In this document: piece by piece, positions 41,635-50,054 of the stretch | Position numbering within the stretch: the stretch's first letter is position 1 | Layout: each line of letters opens with the position of its first letter | NCBI GenBank assembly: GCA_052387675.1 | Contig: JBQTIY010000011.1 | Span: 124,001 to 188,000 of the forward strand | Direction: 5' to 3' | DNA length: 64,000 nucleotides | Source: JBQTIY01 sp052387675 | Lineage (GTDB): Bacteria; Planctomycetota; B15-G4 | The notes under the pieces: generated by a model | What the model saw: the letters and a program-made list of their open reading frames with translations, nothing else | What the model was told of the DNA's origin: nothing | Database searches by the model: none | Program-made: the position numbers and the translations under genes

Positions 41635-43482
41635 CTAGTCCTTCTTTTTCTTGCCGCCCAGCAGGCCGCCGAGTTTGTCGCCTAGCTTGTCGCCGACCTT
41701 CTCGCCGACTTTGTCGCTGAGCTTGTCCTGCGCCTCGCCGAGCACTTCGGCCTGCTTCTCGTCTACGCGGCGGGCCAGTTCGGCCGCGCCGGCGTTCTTG
41801 AGCGCCTGGCTCAGTTCGGTGTCGTCGATCGTGATCTCGGGATCATCGATCGGTCCGCGCAGCCCCAGCGGCAGCCGGAACTCGGCCACCTGCCGGGCCG
41901 AGCCGCCGAGATTCAGCGTCGTGTCATGCAGCGCAATGTTGAGCGGCAGATCGAGGTAGCCCACACGGCCCCCGCTCCAGGTGCCGTCGATGAGCACGTC
42001 GAGTGTGCCGCCGCTCAGCGGCGGTCCGCCACCCACCGCGAGACTGCCGGCGATGCGGTCTACCGCAAGGCCCTTGAGATCGAAGAGCACGCGGTTGCTG
42101 CCGGCGTGCCCCGCCAGAGCCGCGAGCCCGAGGTCCATGCTCAGCACGCCGCTGCGCGAGGTGACGAGCACGCGCGGCGGCCCGCCCGCCAGCGGCGGAT
42201 GCGTGGAGAGATGCTCGGCGCGCACATCGAAGGTCTCGCCCGGCATGGCCACGGACGTGACGCCCTCCGCGATCAGCTCGGCGATCTCGAGAGTGGGCGA
42301 ACCCTGCACGAGGTGAGCCGCGGTCACGTCGGCATAGCCCATGAGTTCGGCTTGGCGGCGCGCGCGGTCGGTGGGCGACTCGCCGGCCTCGCCCTCGCCG
42401 GCTGCCGAGTCATCGCCATCGCCTGCCAGGCCATCGAGCACGCGCCGGATCTGGCGCAGACGCTCGCGCCACTCCTGCGCGCTGGCGATGTAGTCCTCAA
42501 GCGTGCGCGGCCCGCCGCTCTCGGCCTCCGAGTCACGGGCGTCGCCTTCGGGCGTCTTCGGCCCCACGCGCTCGCCGGGCGTTGTGCGCGGCAGCCCCTG
42601 ATGCGCCTCGCTGAGCACTACGCGCTCGAGACGCACGCGCTTGCGCAGCAGATCGGCCGTGCTGAGGTCGGCCTCCAGGCGCCCGACGCGCAGGGCGTCG
42701 CGATCCAGCGCGCTGCTGTCGGCCAGCGCTAGGTCCGTGACGACCAGCTTGCCGCCGGCGAGATCCAAGCTGGCCGAGCCCACGTCCACGGTGGCGCCGT
42801 TGACGCGCTCCAGGCCTGACTTAAGTGCGCGTCCGAGCAGCGGGCCGGCCAGCACCGACTGTAGCGCAACGAGTGAGATGAGCAGCACGGCCACGATGCC
42901 GGCGCCCCACAGGCGAATGGGCCGGCCCTTCGTCTGCGTGGCGAGATCGGCCCAGGTGAGCTTGCCGCGCCGTCCGCCGATGAGCGCCCAGGCGAGCAGG
43001 GCCGCCCACCACTTGCCCTTGATCTTCTGGTAGGCGGCGCTGCTGCTCTCGACGCCGGCCATGGTCTTGCGGATGCGCGCCACAGCGCGCGTGACCAGCA
43101 GCCCGACCCCCAGGCCGAAGAGCACCGCCAGCGGCAGGCCGCCCGTGACGACGTAGTACTCCAAGCCGAAGAGCGCGACGACGGGCAGGTTCACGAGTGT
43201 GGCGAAGAGCCCTTGCAGCGGTCCGTCGAGCAGTGCGCGCCCCAGGTGAAAGGCCACCGGCAGGAGCAGCCACGAGACGAGTTTGGCCAGCGGCCAGGTG
43301 AGCAGCGCGAGCGGCAGACTGGCGTTCAGCACGAGCAGCGCGCAAATCAACACCACGAAGAGTCCGGGCGCGCGCGCCAGGCCCGGCAGAAAGCCGAGCA
43401 GCGAGCCCAGCACGCAGGCCAGCATCATCTGGCCGGGAGTGGCCTTGCCGCGCACGACCTTGCCAAGACTTCTCAGGACCAT
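41635..43482 (-). CDS. Membrane protein with TIGR03546/TIGR03545-like regions
   Basis: 615 residues. The N-terminal 150 residues form four to five membrane helices (TPGQMMLACVLGSLLGFLPG, VVLICALLVLNASLPLALLT), matching what I recall of TIGR03546. After a further helix at about 195-215 (GAGIVAVLLISLVALQSVLAG) comes an AsmA-like periplasmic part as in TIGR03545: VDVGSASLDLAGGKLVVTDLALAD and repeated strands with GYLDLPLNIALHDTTLNL. The two families usually occur as neighbours; here they are one protein. The C-terminus is amphipathic with a repeated D/E-K-x-G-D/E-K-x pattern, ending in poly-Lys. Possible lipid-transport or envelope role by analogy to AsmA. Confidence 0.7.
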   Translation of the reverse strand: MVLRSLGKVVRGKATPGQMMLACVLGSLLGFLPGLARAPGLFVVLICALLVLNASLPLALLTWPLAKLVSWLLLPVAFHLGRALLDGPLQGLFATLVNLPVVALFGLEYYVVTGGLPLAVLFGLGVGLLVTRAVARIRKTMAGVESSSAAYQKIKGKWWAALLAWALIGGRRGKLTWADLATQTKGRPIRLWGAGIVAVLLISLVALQSVLAGPLLGRALKSGLERVNGATVDVGSASLDLAGGKLVVTDLALADSSALDRDALRVGRLEADLSTADLLRKRVRLERVVLSEAHQGLPRTTPGERVGPKTPEGDARDSEAESGGPRTLEDYIASAQEWRERLRQIRRVLDGLAGDGDDSAAGEGEAGESPTDRARRQAELMGYADVTAAHLVQGSPTLEIAELIAEGVTSVAMPGETFDVRAEHLSTHPPLAGGPPRVLVTSRSGVLSMDLGLAALAGHAGSNRVLFDLKGLAVDRIAGSLAVGGGPPLSGGTLDVLIDGTWSGGRVGYLDLPLNIALHDTTLNLGGSARQVAEFRLPLGLRGPIDDPEITIDDTELSQALKNAGAAELARRVDEKQAEVLGEAQDKLSDKVGEKVGDKLGDKLGGLLGGKKKKD

Positions 43483-43485
43483 GGT

Positions 43486-44316
43486 TCAGTTCCCCTTGGT
43501 GGGTTGGGCGCCGGCGGGTTGGGCGCCAGCAAGCGCCGGCAGATGCGCGAGTTGCCCGCTAGCGAACCACGCGTCGAGTATCAGCGGGCCGGCCTGCTCG
43601 GCAGCGGCGCCCAAGGCGCGGCGCGCGGACTCCACGTCCGTGGCATCGAGGATGGCGAAGACCTTGCTGTGATCGAAGCGGCCGAGCAGCAGCACAGGGC
43701 CCGCGCGGCCTTCTTCGGCCACCAGCGGCGCGAGCGCCTGCATGGCCCGCTCGCCGTCGGCCGCGTGGAGCAGCACATAGCCGCGCCCCCCCTCGCCCGG
43801 GCTGCGCGTGCGCTTGGCGCGGCGCGCCTCGGCTTCAAGTTCCATTTCGCGCTCGAGCAAGGCGCGCAGCGGCGCGGCGGTGCGCAGCGTGTGGTACTCA
43901 AGCTGAAAGATGCCGAGCTGGGCCGTTGGATCGGTCTCGGCCAGGGCCATCGCCGCTTGGCGATCCGCTGTGTCCAAGATGAAGAGGCCGCGCAGCGCCG
44001 GATCATGCCGCGGCTCACCGAAGGGGCCGGCCAGGAGCAGATGCCGCTCCTCGGCGAGGCGCATCATATTGGCGAAGTGTCCGGAGAAGGCGCGGCCGTT
44101 CTCCTCCGGGCTGAGTTGTCCGCTCTTGGGCCCGGTCTTGAGGAAGACCAGCGTGAGATCGCGTGCCTCGGACTCAGCGCGGGGCGTCGGCGCAGGAGCG
44201 GCTTCGGCGCGGCCCGATCCGGAACTCGCCGCGCAGGCGCCGAGGAGCAGGCCGAGCAGCATGGCCGGAGCACAGAGCCATGAATTCGTAGGGCTCCAGC
44301 GATTCAAACTGCGCAT
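43486..44316 (-). CDS. Lipoprotein with two YCII-like domains
   Basis: 276 residues, lipobox at LLGLLLGACAASSG (Cys near 28). Domain one (about 52-145): DLTLVFLKTGPKSGQLSPEE, HFANMMRLAEERHLLLAGPFGE, then RGLFILDTADRQAAMALAETDP, the YCII ferredoxin-like layout with the His and Asp of the possible active site. Domain two (about 178-260): GYVLLHAADGERAMQALAPL, LLLGRFD, VFAILDATDVESARRAL. YCII domains are usually cytoplasmic and single; a lipid-anchored pair is unusual. Transcribed 3 bases ahead of the membrane protein gene. Function unknown. Confidence 0.75.
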   Translation of the reverse strand: MRSLNRWSPTNSWLCAPAMLLGLLLGACAASSGSGRAEAAPAPTPRAESEARDLTLVFLKTGPKSGQLSPEENGRAFSGHFANMMRLAEERHLLLAGPFGEPRHDPALRGLFILDTADRQAAMALAETDPTAQLGIFQLEYHTLRTAAPLRALLEREMELEAEARRAKRTRSPGEGGRGYVLLHAADGERAMQALAPLVAEEGRAGPVLLLGRFDHSKVFAILDATDVESARRALGAAAEQAGPLILDAWFASGQLAHLPALAGAQPAGAQPTKGN

Positions 44317-44411
44317 GTCGAGCGGTTCCGGGATGAGAGGTCAGCGCGCCATTCTAGGCATTGACGACTTCGAAGCCTGCCCCGAAACCCGCTGCGGTAT
44401 CCTCGCCGGCC

Positions 44412-45617
44412 ATGAGCAGCCGTCCGCGACGCTCCGGCCCCGATCGCTTCGCTGCGCGGCGCATCGAAGGCCTCGCGCAGAGCGACATCCGCAAGATGTC
44501 GCGCCTCTGCATGGATCTCGGCGGCGTGAATCTCGGCCAGGGCATTTGCGATCAGCCCACGCCGCCGGAAGTGAAGAGCGCTGCGAAGGCCGCCATTGAC
44601 GGCGACCAGAGCATCTACAGCAAGTACGAAGGCATCGACGCCTTGCGCCGCGCCATCGCGAAGAAGATGGCCGACTACAACCACCTGCCTTGCGACCCGG
44701 ACCGCGAAGTCCTCGTCACCGCCGGCAGCACGGGCGGCTTCGTCGCGGCCACGCTCTCCTTCATCGAGCCGGGCGACGAAGTGATCCTCTTCTCGCCCTT
44801 CTACGGCTACCACTTCAATGTGCTGCGGCTCGCGCAGCCGTCGATCCGCAGCGTGACGCTGCGCGGCGCGGACTGGTCCTTCGATCGCGAGGAACTCGCG
44901 GCGGCCTTCAGCGACAAGACCAAGGCCATCGTGATCAACACGCCTTGCAATCCCTGCGGCAAGGTCTTCACGCAGCAGGAGCTGGCCTTCATCGCCGAGC
45001 TCTGCGTGCGGCACGACTGCTTGGCGATCACCGACGAGATCTACGAGTACATTCTTTACGACGGGCGCCAGCATGTGAGCTTGGCCACGCTGCCGGGCAT
45101 GCGCGAGCGCACGATCACGCTCTCCGGCTTCAGCAAGACCTACAACATGACCGGCTGGCGCCTCGGCTACGCGGTGGCGCCGGTGGAGTTGGCCGCGCGC
45201 ATGGGCGTCGTGGCCGACCTGCTCTACATCTGCGCGCCGACGCCGCTGCAGCACGGCGTGCTCGCGGCCTTCGATCTGCCGCCGAGCTACTACACCCAGC
45301 TTTCCGCCGACTACGAGCGCAAGCGGCGCGTGACGATGGAAGCCTGCGACGCGGTGGGCCTGCGCAGCCTCCCGCCGCAGGGCAGCTACTACCTGATGGT
45401 CGATGTGCGCGGCGCGGGCTTCGCCAATGACCGCGAGGCGGCCGACGTGCTCATGCAGCGCTGCGGTGTGGCGGCCATCCCGGGCAGCAGCTTCTACACG
45501 CAGCCTGCGGACGGTCAGCACCAGCTTCGCCTCTGCTTCGCCAAGCAGGACCACGACCTTGAGCGCGCCTGTGAAGGCCTCGCGCGTCTGCCGCGAGTGG
45601 CGAGCGTTGGGCGGTAA
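44412..45617 (+). CDS. Class I/II PLP-dependent aminotransferase
   Basis: 401 residues from the ATG at 44412 (a TTG at 44361 is in frame but adds a low-complexity stretch). Fold type I: NLGQGICDQPTPPEV near the start, YSKYEGIDALRRAIAKKM, TDEIYEYILYD with Asp208, SGFSKTYNMTGWRLGY with PLP Lys242, and the terminal Arg region QHQLRLCFAK. The segment usually N-T-P-x-N-P-T-G-K reads NTPCNPCGKVF: Thr is Cys182, and Cys179 precedes, an unusual Cys pair near the PLP site. Aspartate/aromatic aminotransferase-like, substrate not assignable. Divergent from the YCII lipoprotein gene across 95 bp. Confidence 0.92.
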   Translation: MSSRPRRSGPDRFAARRIEGLAQSDIRKMSRLCMDLGGVNLGQGICDQPTPPEVKSAAKAAIDGDQSIYSKYEGIDALRRAIAKKMADYNHLPCDPDREVLVTAGSTGGFVAATLSFIEPGDEVILFSPFYGYHFNVLRLAQPSIRSVTLRGADWSFDREELAAAFSDKTKAIVINTPCNPCGKVFTQQELAFIAELCVRHDCLAITDEIYEYILYDGRQHVSLATLPGMRERTITLSGFSKTYNMTGWRLGYAVAPVELAARMGVVADLLYICAPTPLQHGVLAAFDLPPSYYTQLSADYERKRRVTMEACDAVGLRSLPPQGSYYLMVDVRGAGFANDREAADVLMQRCGVAAIPGSSFYTQPADGQHQLRLCFAKQDHDLERACEGLARLPRVASVGR

Positions 45618-45710
45618 GCAGCAGGGCCGGCAGCGCAGCCCGCGCGGCCTGGAGGTTCCGGCGGGAGCGGAGAACCCTGAGCGGACCGTCGTTCTGAGCG
45701 CTCAGTCGCC

Positions 45711-48425
45711 ATGACACGCTCCTCCGCACGCACGAGGCTGGCTGCCGCCGCCGGCATCATTGGCCTCGCGATCCTCGCCGGCTGCTGGCTTTGGCTGGCC
45801 GACCCGGAGGACGCAGAGCCCGCACGGCTCTCATCGTCGACGGCTATGGCGCCGGCTGAGCCGGAGGCCGAGACAACACCGAGCCTCCCGCAGGCCGGAC
45901 CGAGCGAGCTGTCGGCCCTGGTACCGCACACAGCGAACGGTGAGTCGACGACCGGCACCGCGCTTTCCAGCGCCTCGCAACTCAGTGGGCTGCTCACCGG
46001 CCGCCTCGTCCACGAGGACGACGGTTCGCCCGTGCCCGACGCCGAGATACTGCTCTTCACAGAGGGGATGTCAGGCGATAGCCCGCCGACGGGCTTTCGC
46101 ACGGACGTCGTGCACACGGACGCGACCGGCGCGTTCTCAGTCAACTTCGCACAGCACGCAACACTGTGGCTGCTCCGGGCATTGCCCGGGCCTGGCCACG
46201 CGCTGGTCGAGGAGCGGCCCGAGCTCGTGATCCCGCCCGGCGAGACTCACTCCATCGAGTTGCGCGCGCTGCGCGGAGGCAGCGTGAGCGGCGTCGTCGT
46301 GGACGAAATGGAGCGGCCAGTCGCGGGGGCCACGGTGCTCATGTGGAGTGACAGGCGGTCCAGCGTCGAGTTCGAAGACGGCCCCCCTGCGAAGCCGCAT
46401 GCGCGGGTTGCCACTGACAGCGCCGGACGCTTCGTCGCTCAGGGAGCCGGCCCTTGGGTTCTCCTCATGCCGGAAATGGAGGGCCTCGCCGCTTGGCGCG
46501 GAGCCCACGGCCCGTTGCCGGAGGGCGAGACCGTCAGTGACATCAAGCTTGTTGTGGGCCCGGGCTACGTGATCCGGGGACGCGTCGTCGATTCCCAGCA
46601 CCGGCCTGTGCCGCCCGTGTGGGTCGTCGCGAGCCGCGTCGAACGGTATCGATCCGTGGCGATGATGTCAGGGACAGAGCCCCTGAACGTAGCCGTCGCG
46701 ACCGATGCCAATGGACGCTTCGCGCTCCCGCGCGTGGCGTCGCGCCGTTGGCATGTCTCGGTGAAGGAACCATCGCACCAGCCCTATGAACGCTTGCTGG
46801 AGCCAGATGATCCCGTGTTGTTGGAGCGGGAGGACCTGCTCATCGAGCTCGCACAAGGCTGCCACGTAGAGGGAATCGTCACGGGTGCCGATGGCTCGCC
46901 GCTCGACCAAGCGGCGGTCCTGCTCTTCGGAGCCTCGGAGGCCAGTGAGGACGGGCCGACCGGTTCAACTTGGATCCAAACCACTGCCGGCAGATTTGCC
47001 TTCGACAACCTGCTCCCCACCGACGGCGCACTGCTCTCCGTGACCGCCGAGGGGCACGCTGCGTTCCTGATGGAGCCCCTGGTCGTGAGCGCGTCGCCAG
47101 GTGCACCGCTGGCGATCCAGCTTGAGCGCGAACTGACGATCTCCGGACAGGTCGTGGACGAGCAAGGCCAGCCCGTGCCCGGCGCGTTGTTGAAGCTGAG
47201 CAGCACTCGTCGCGCGCAGACCGGCGAGTGGATCGGCCAGAGCTGGGATAAATTCCTGCTGTCCTGGCTGGCGCGCCAAACCTCCGACGCGGAAGGCCGC
47301 TTCCACTTCGGGCGGCTCTACGAGGGCAACTTCGAGCTGCTCGTCGAGGACCCACGCAACCTCGGACTGAAGCAGACGCTGACCGTCGCCGGCGGCGACC
47401 AAAACTTGCTCGTGCGCCTCGACGCCTCAGCTATGGCACTGGGCACCCTTTCTGGGAACGTGCGCGACGCCGCAACAGGTGCGCCGCTCGACGCCTTCCA
47501 GATCTGGGCCTTCAAGCACTCCCTCGAGGGAGGCTCGCCCGACTCGACGCGCAGCGGATCCTTCACCGACGCGGGAGGGCGCTACAGCGTGCACGGCTTC
47601 ACGCCGGGGCTCTACGCGGTCTATGCGAAGGCCGAGGGCTATGCCAGGTGGTCGCTGCCCGAGCTTTCCGTCCAGCTCGGCGAGCAGCCGCTCGACATCA
47701 ATCTGTTTCGCGAGCGCACGCTGCGCCTGCGGGTCGCCGATCAAGAGGGCGAGCCGGTCTACCAAGCCGCCGTGCTCTTCGAGAACGAGCGCGGCCAGCG
47801 CTTCAACCCGGCTTCGCAGCCCCAGGGCGACGGCACCCACGGCGAAACCGACATCCAGGGCGAGATCTTCGCGACGGGTCTCCCCGCGGATCGCATTGTC
47901 GTCGTGCTGAAGTACGCGCTCGTCAAGGGGACGGGCGTCGGCATGCGCGAGCACCGCACGAGCTTCGATCTGCGCGTGCAACCGGAGGGGACGCAGGTCA
48001 TCGTGGTCCAGCGTCCCGTGCACCGCTGGCTCGTCGTCTCGCCCTACTTCTCCAGTGAGAACAGCCTCGCCTCGGTCCGAGATACTGCGGACAGCAAGTT
48101 GAACAGTTGGTTCGCGCCGCTCTTCGAGTCTGGCCAGCTACGTCTCCCCGATCTGCGCGTGGAGTGCACGGTGCAGGACGATTCGGGCGCCGTGATCGAC
48201 TCAGCAAGCTGCGAGCCGGCCGGTGCCGACGGCAGGACATGGCGGCTGAGCTCCTCTGCACAGGAAGGGGAGGAGTCGCGCGGCCCTTGGCTGTTGGCTC
48301 GGCTGCCCGCCGGCGCCGCGACCGTCGAGATTCGTTCCGCTGGTACTGATCCCGTTCGGCTGGAGATTCCCGCAGGCGAGGACGACGTCAAACGCGTCGT
48401 GGTGCTCGTGCCGGCCGCTCAGTGA
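45711..48425 (+). CDS. Exported protein with repeated carboxypeptidase-regulatory-like domains
   Basis: 904 residues. N-terminal signal with Cys (AAAAGIIGLAILAGCWLW), probably a lipoprotein or single anchor. A Ser/Pro/Glu-rich linker follows to about 95. Then at least six CarboxypepD_reg-like beta-sandwich units, each with a G-x-V-x-D/E-x-x-G-x-P-V-x-x-A start: LVHEDDGSPVPDAEI, VVDEMERPVAGATV, VVDSQHRPVPPVWV, VTGADGSPLDQAAV, VVDEQGQPVPGALL, VRDAATGAPLDAF, VADQEGEPVYQAAV. Each pairs with a TDA.GRF-type turn (TDSAGRFVAQG, TDANGRFALP, SDAEGRFHFGR). Surface structural or adhesive role is likely. Stop overlaps the start of the next gene (GTGA). A palindrome, CTGAGCGCTCAG, lies 6 bases before the start codon. 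Confidence 0.85.
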   Translation: MTRSSARTRLAAAAGIIGLAILAGCWLWLADPEDAEPARLSSSTAMAPAEPEAETTPSLPQAGPSELSALVPHTANGESTTGTALSSASQLSGLLTGRLVHEDDGSPVPDAEILLFTEGMSGDSPPTGFRTDVVHTDATGAFSVNFAQHATLWLLRALPGPGHALVEERPELVIPPGETHSIELRALRGGSVSGVVVDEMERPVAGATVLMWSDRRSSVEFEDGPPAKPHARVATDSAGRFVAQGAGPWVLLMPEMEGLAAWRGAHGPLPEGETVSDIKLVVGPGYVIRGRVVDSQHRPVPPVWVVASRVERYRSVAMMSGTEPLNVAVATDANGRFALPRVASRRWHVSVKEPSHQPYERLLEPDDPVLLEREDLLIELAQGCHVEGIVTGADGSPLDQAAVLLFGASEASEDGPTGSTWIQTTAGRFAFDNLLPTDGALLSVTAEGHAAFLMEPLVVSASPGAPLAIQLERELTISGQVVDEQGQPVPGALLKLSSTRRAQTGEWIGQSWDKFLLSWLARQTSDAEGRFHFGRLYEGNFELLVEDPRNLGLKQTLTVAGGDQNLLVRLDASAMALGTLSGNVRDAATGAPLDAFQIWAFKHSLEGGSPDSTRSGSFTDAGGRYSVHGFTPGLYAVYAKAEGYARWSLPELSVQLGEQPLDINLFRERTLRLRVADQEGEPVYQAAVLFENERGQRFNPASQPQGDGTHGETDIQGEIFATGLPADRIVVVLKYALVKGTGVGMREHRTSFDLRVQPEGTQVIVVQRPVHRWLVVSPYFSSENSLASVRDTADSKLNSWFAPLFESGQLRLPDLRVECTVQDDSGAVIDSASCEPAGADGRTWRLSSSAQEGEESRGPWLLARLPAGAATVEIRSAGTDPVRLEIPAGEDDVKRVVVLVPAAQ

Positions 48426-49393
48426 GGAGTCTTGCCTTGTCTCCCGGCGCGCATGTTCCTGCCGGACGTATTCCCGCCGGACGCACTCTCGCCCTCGCTT
48501 TCGCGATCCTTATCGCCCTCGCCCTCCCCGCCGCCGCGCAGTCCGATGCGACGCTCGATGTGCTCGACGGCGAGACGCTCTACGAGGGCGGCTGGCTGCT
48601 CACGCTCGGTCAGGAGGTCGAGCGGCGCGACGAGTTGGCCAGCGGCTGGAGCATCGTGGGTGATCCGACGAACCGGCGCCTCACCCGGCGCGAGACCGTG
48701 CTGGGCGCTCACTACGGACTGCGCCACGATGTGCAGCTCTCGGTCCTGCTGCCGCGCGTGCAGAACTCACTGCGCCAGTCTGCGCCAGGCCTGCCCGCGC
48801 GCGTACACGCCGAGGGCTGGGGCGATCTCGCCGCGCTCGTGAAGTGGCGCTTTCACCGCTGGGACGCACCGGGCGAGGCCTTCAACGTGGCGCTCATCTC
48901 AGGAGTGGAGCTGCCCACCGGCGCCGACCGCGTCAAGAGCGGCGGCTTGCTCGTCGCGCCGGAGCTTCAGCCCGGCTCGGGCTCGCTCGATGCCTTCCTC
49001 GGCGTGGCCGCCACCTACGAGCCGCGCCGCTGGCGCTTCAACGGCCTCGCACTCTGGAAGCGCGCCGGCGAGGGCCACGATTTCCGCGCCGGCGATGATT
49101 TCTTCTTCGAGCTCGCCGCCGGCAATCGCTTCTGGCTGGAGCCCTACCCCGGTCCCTTCATGCGCCTGGACTTCATGCTCCGGCATCGGCACAGCCGCCG
49201 CGCGAGCCTCAATGGCATCACCGACAACAACTCCGGCGGCGATCTCACGACGCTCGGCTGCAACTTCGCCTTCAGGCCGCGTCCGGCCCTCGACTTTCAG
49301 GTGGCGCTGGAAGTGCCGGTCTCCGAGAGAGTCCATGGTACGCAGCTCGCCGCCGGGCCATCGCTCGCGCTCAACTTCGGTTACCGTTTCTGA
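48422..49393 (+). CDS. Outer-membrane beta-barrel protein
   Basis: 323 residues from a GTG overlapping the upstream stop (GTGA). Signal peptide LALAFAILIALALPAAAQSD. The rest is a run of alternating strands with aromatic ends: GGWLLTLGQEVERRDELASG, LGAHYGLRHDVQLSVLLPRV, LAALVKWRFHRW, FNVALISGVELPTGADRV, and the final LALNFGYRF, whose terminal Phe is the usual barrel C-terminal signal. This resembles the transporter family typed as MetA-pathway/phenol-degradation-like barrels. About 12-14 strands by eye. It is in one transcription unit with the regulatory-repeat protein upstream and the candidate selenoprotein 49 bases downstream, suggesting joint envelope function. Confidence 0.8.
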   Translation: MRSLALSPGAHVPAGRIPAGRTLALAFAILIALALPAAAQSDATLDVLDGETLYEGGWLLTLGQEVERRDELASGWSIVGDPTNRRLTRRETVLGAHYGLRHDVQLSVLLPRVQNSLRQSAPGLPARVHAEGWGDLAALVKWRFHRWDAPGEAFNVALISGVELPTGADRVKSGGLLVAPELQPGSGSLDAFLGVAATYEPRRWRFNGLALWKRAGEGHDFRAGDDFFFELAAGNRFWLEPYPGPFMRLDFMLRHRHSRRASLNGITDNNSGGDLTTLGCNFAFRPRPALDFQVALEVPVSERVHGTQLAAGPSLALNFGYRF

Positions 49394-49442
49394 ACCGGCA
49401 GCCGCCACCGACTCAAGACTTGTCCACCGAGGAACTCTGATC

Positions 49443-50054
49443 ATGTCGCTTCCAAACTGGCTCGCGTTTCTGCGCCCCTGGGCGGCACGGCTCTCTGAGG
49501 CTCGGTCGTCCGCGGCGTTGCTGGTCACCGCTCCGCTGCTGTTGGCCCTCGCCGCGGCCTGCGCCGCTCCCGGCCTGGCTGTCTCGCCGCAAGCCGGCGA
49601 TTTCGCCTTCGTGGAAGTCGATCTGCGCGGCTGAACCTGAAGCGAGGAGCTGCTCGGTCTCGAGCGGCTCTTCCGGAGCCGGTTCGGCTCCACGCCACAG
49701 ATCGACATGGACCTGCAGATCGCGCGCGTGCGCGTGGTCGCGCCGCAGTCGCTGGACTTCGCTGCGCTCGTGGATGGTGTCATCCGCAACAACGTCGGCG
49801 TCGCCGAGATCCGCTTCGAGGCCGAGGCGGTGTTCGAAACGGTTCCGGACGGCGACACCTCTTCGCCGATCACGGTTCGACTCCAGCGGACCGGCCAGCG
49901 CTTTCATTTGGCCGATGAACCGGCCGATTTTGCGGCTGAGCTCGCCGCCGGCGTGCGCTGGCGCGCCTTCCGCGTGCTTTATCCCGAGGACTCGGCGCGC
50001 ACAGTGCTGGTGACCCTCTCGCCCAGTGCGAGGAGCGCGACGGGGAGCAGGTGA
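49443..50054 (+). CDS. Candidate exported selenoprotein with Sec-Thr-Sec motif
   Basis: 203 codons from the ATG at 49443, with AGGA nine bases upstream. The frame is open to TGA at 50052 except for TGA at 49632-49634 and 49638-49640 (residues 64 and 66). Residues 22-40 form a signal or lipoprotein signal peptide (AALLVTAPLLLALAAAC, Cys40). The motif reads D-L-R-G-U-T-U-S-E-E-L. Downstream is plainly coding: G+C-rich third positions, IDMDLQIARVRVVAPQSLDF, a beta-rich remainder, and no other stop for 137 codons. Adjacent genes use TGA as a normal stop, so reassignment is unlikely. A fitting SECIS-like hairpin follows. Without selenocysteine it would be a 63-residue fragment plus an orphan, that is, a double-nonsense pseudogene. 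Confidence 0.65.
49644..49673 (+). promoter_or_regulatory. Bacterial SECIS-like hairpin
   Basis: Starting three bases after the second TGA, 13 bases pair with the reverse complement after a GTCT loop: stem GAGGAGCUGCUCG with CGAGCGGCUCUUC, including two G-U pairs. The apical loop region holds GGUCU at 49656-49660, matching the loop bound by SelB in the E. coli fdhF SECIS. The loop begins 15 bases after the second TGA and 21 after the first, near the accepted spacing (fdhF has 18). Pairing was done by hand. Confidence 0.65.
49675..49691 (+). promoter_or_regulatory. Second hairpin directly after the SECIS-like element
   Basis: GGAGCC-GGTTC-GGCTCC forms a perfect 6-bp stem with a GGTTC loop, two bases after the first hairpin. 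It may stabilise the element or be a second, weaker recoding signal; chance is possible in GC-rich DNA. Confidence 0.35.

Noticed and set aside
49632..49640. UGA as a sense codon in a variant genetic code
   Set aside because: Many nearby genes end at TGA with exact 4-bp overlaps, so TGA is normally a stop here.
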